Positions 62,943 to 64,000 of a stretch of DNA of 64,000 nucleotides are shown in pieces (positions within the stretch are counted from its first letter, which is position 1; the number at the start of each line of letters is the position of its first letter). The notes beneath the pieces were generated by a model. The model was not told where the DNA came from and ran no database searches. It saw only the letters and a program-made list of their open reading frames with translations. The position numbers and the translations under genes were made by a program. Source of the stretch: Saprospiraceae bacterium (GTDB lineage: Bacteria > Bacteroidota > Bacteroidia > Chitinophagales > Saprospiraceae); contig JAHDFB010000010.1 of the NCBI GenBank assembly GCA_020628475.1, positions 1 to 64,000 on the forward strand. The letters are read 5' to 3'.

Positions 62943-63731
62943 TTACTTTTCTGCAACAATCGAATAAACCAATGGAAGTAAGTGCTCTGTATGTTTAAGA
63001 CGATATTTAGATGCTTCGACCTCTTTTAAAGGAGGGATAAAATGATAGGGTGCATAATCGTATTCTTGGAAATCCTTGATTACTAAACCAGCATCGATTA
63101 ATGCCATTATTGTTTCTGATAGACTATGATTCCACGTAATCATTTGATCGTTTAAATTGGCTGATCGATCGGCATATGTACCTTCTTCAACCTCTACGAT
63201 GGCTCCCTGGTTAAAATAGGAAAAGGCAAAATCATCTACATCATCATTGTACATCCAAATAACAGGGTGAAAATCAGCCATCACAAATCGACCTCCTGGT
63301 TTTAAAGATTCATAGATCGTCTTCGCCCAGGCCTTCAAATCTGGTAACCAAATAATCGTGCCATAGGAAGTGAAAACAATATCATAATGATCCGAGACAT
63401 GTTCCCTCAAGGAATAGAGATCACAATTTACGAACTGAACATCCTGATTTAATTCCGTTGCTAACGTTCGTGCCAATTCAATCGATTTATCGGACAAATC
63501 TACACCAGTTACACGTGCTCCCATTCGACTCATGGAAATAGAATCTTGTCCAAAATGACATTGTAAGTGTAATACGGATTGTTGTTCAATGTTTCCTAAT
63601 AAATCGAGCTCAATACGCTTCAAGGTATTTTTCCCTGCCTTAAAGCTGGGCATATCGTAAAAAATGGAATCTTGATGCACAGCCGTTTTCTTATTCCACG
63701 CGATTTTGTTGATCTTTTTATAATCTTTCAT
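62943..63731 (-). CDS. Class I SAM-dependent methyltransferase
   Basis: A 262-residue methyltransferase. Motif I appears as VLHLQCHFGQDSISMSRMGARVTGVDLSD, an H-x-x-C-H-F-G variant common in this group; motif II follows in DIVFTSYGTIIWLPDLKAWAKTIYESLKPGGRFVMADFHPVIW. An aromatic acceptor pocket is suggested by the C-terminal half. The acceptor is unknown. The gene is divergent from the partial membrane gene on the right with about 150 bp between starts. Confidence 0.88.
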   Translation of the reverse strand: MKDYKKINKIAWNKKTAVHQDSIFYDMPSFKAGKNTLKRIELDLLGNIEQQSVLHLQCHFGQDSISMSRMGARVTGVDLSDKSIELARTLATELNQDVQFVNCDLYSLREHVSDHYDIVFTSYGTIIWLPDLKAWAKTIYESLKPGGRFVMADFHPVIWMYNDDVDDFAFSYFNQGAIVEVEEGTYADRSANLNDQMITWNHSLSETIMALIDAGLVIKDFQEYDYAPYHFIPPLKEVEASKYRLKHTEHLLPLVYSIVAEK

Positions 63732-63835
63732 GACTATTCAAACTATTATTTCTACTTCACGAATGGATGCAATATCCGTAATTCTAAAAAATTATGCAAT
63801 AATGTCACAATAATTTTACTTTTTGTAAGGTTTAC

Positions 63836-63866
63836 TTTACATTATGTAAATAAAACTTTACTTTTG
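63836..63866 (+). promoter_or_regulatory. Promoter with a perfect palindromic operator-like site
   Basis: A perfect -7 box TACTTTTG (63859-63866) has a perfect 15-bp palindrome TTTACATTATGTAAA (63836-63850) filling most of its spacer. Two further TTTAC words (63816 and 63831) precede it. This is the position of a repressor operator. Confidence 0.55.
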
Positions 63867-63883
63867 AACTAAAATATTATTGT

Positions 63884-64000
63884 ATGAATACTTCTTATCT
63901 GATTCCGCATCGCTACAAAGTGCTAGGATGGATCCTATTTATTCCTTCGCTCATCATTGCCTTTCTGACAATTCTTTACGAATGGACGCCTCCCCTCTTT
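63884..64000 (+). CDS. Start of a membrane protein (partial)
   Basis: The frame opens at ATG 63884 and runs past the window end. It reads MNTSYLIPHRYKVLGWILF and then a long hydrophobic segment, so an N-terminal membrane helix is likely. Similar short leaders precede small membrane proteins encoded with regulators in Bacteroidota; not certain. It has a promoter with a palindromic site. Confidence 0.65.
   Translation, partial: MNTSYLIPHRYKVLGWILFIPSLIIAFLTILYEWTPPLF

Overview
The window looks like a chromosomal segment of a low-GC, free-living member of the Bacteroidota, probably near Saprospiria/Cytophagia. The evidence is the gliding protein GldC, several secreted proteins with type IX secretion (T9SS) C-terminal sorting domains, a SusC/SusD pair, TonB receptors with carboxypeptidase-like N-domains, a DUF4249 lipoprotein, OmpA with thrombospondin type-3 repeats, and Bacteroidota -7 promoter boxes (TAnnTTTG). 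No rRNA, tRNA, CRISPR array, prophage or conjugative element was seen.

Layout. 1-6.1 kb: the end of an unknown gene, then a giant repeat-rich adhesin with a CHU_C-type T9SS tail. 6.1-11.5 kb: a nitrilase divergent from fdhD plus an FdhF/YdeP-type molybdopterin oxidoreductase, a small cytosolic protein, a DUF1573 lipoprotein and yajC. 11.5-15.1 kb: a candidate leftward small RNA, a secreted CotH-like protein, an S24/LexA-type repressor with a small partner, and gldC. 15.1-25.4 kb: a long leftward block with a DUF4249/TonB receptor pair, TraB-like protein, Lrp regulator, glutamate dehydrogenase, ccmD-ccmC-ccmB, an acetyltransferase and purM. 25.6-32.5 kb: smc; then a cluster of DnaA-box-like sequences that makes a candidate oriC; then a roughly 1.34-kb element with a degenerate RAYT/IS200-like protein between inverted GC-rich palindromic repeats; then topB. 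32.5-40.2 kb: a MATE exporter, prolyl oligopeptidase, a frameshifted fatty-acid desaturase, an OmpA-type protein, a short asparaginase-domain protein and a Crp-like regulator. 40.2-47.3 kb: a secreted T9SS protein and two M16 peptidases; the T9SS gene and the last M16 gene share an unusual hairpin-plus-terminator 3' end. 47.4-54.9 kb: a glycan-uptake locus with SusC, SusD carrying inserted SusE/F-like modules, a DUF1569 protein, and a divergent secreted protein made of five such modules. 55-64 kb: a DUF255 thioredoxin-fold protein, an M28 peptidase, a putative metallopeptidase lipoprotein, a rhodanese operon with two membrane proteins, an AraC regulator, a methyltransferase, and the start of a membrane protein behind a promoter with a perfect palindrome.

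How the parts fit. SusC/SusD and the multi-module protein look like one surface glycan-capture system; no glycoside hydrolase is present here. FdhD is expected to activate the adjacent molybdo-enzyme. The Ccm proteins serve cytochrome c maturation, and YajC, GldC and the T9SS cargo reflect the export/gliding machinery. The least expected features are the DnaA-box cluster beside the RAYT-like element, the interspersed repeats, the two matching 3'-end modules, two candidate small RNAs, and four genes whose -7 box sits only 4-6 nt from the start codon, suggesting leaderless mRNAs. All assignments come from reading the sequence and recalling family features; no database search was run.
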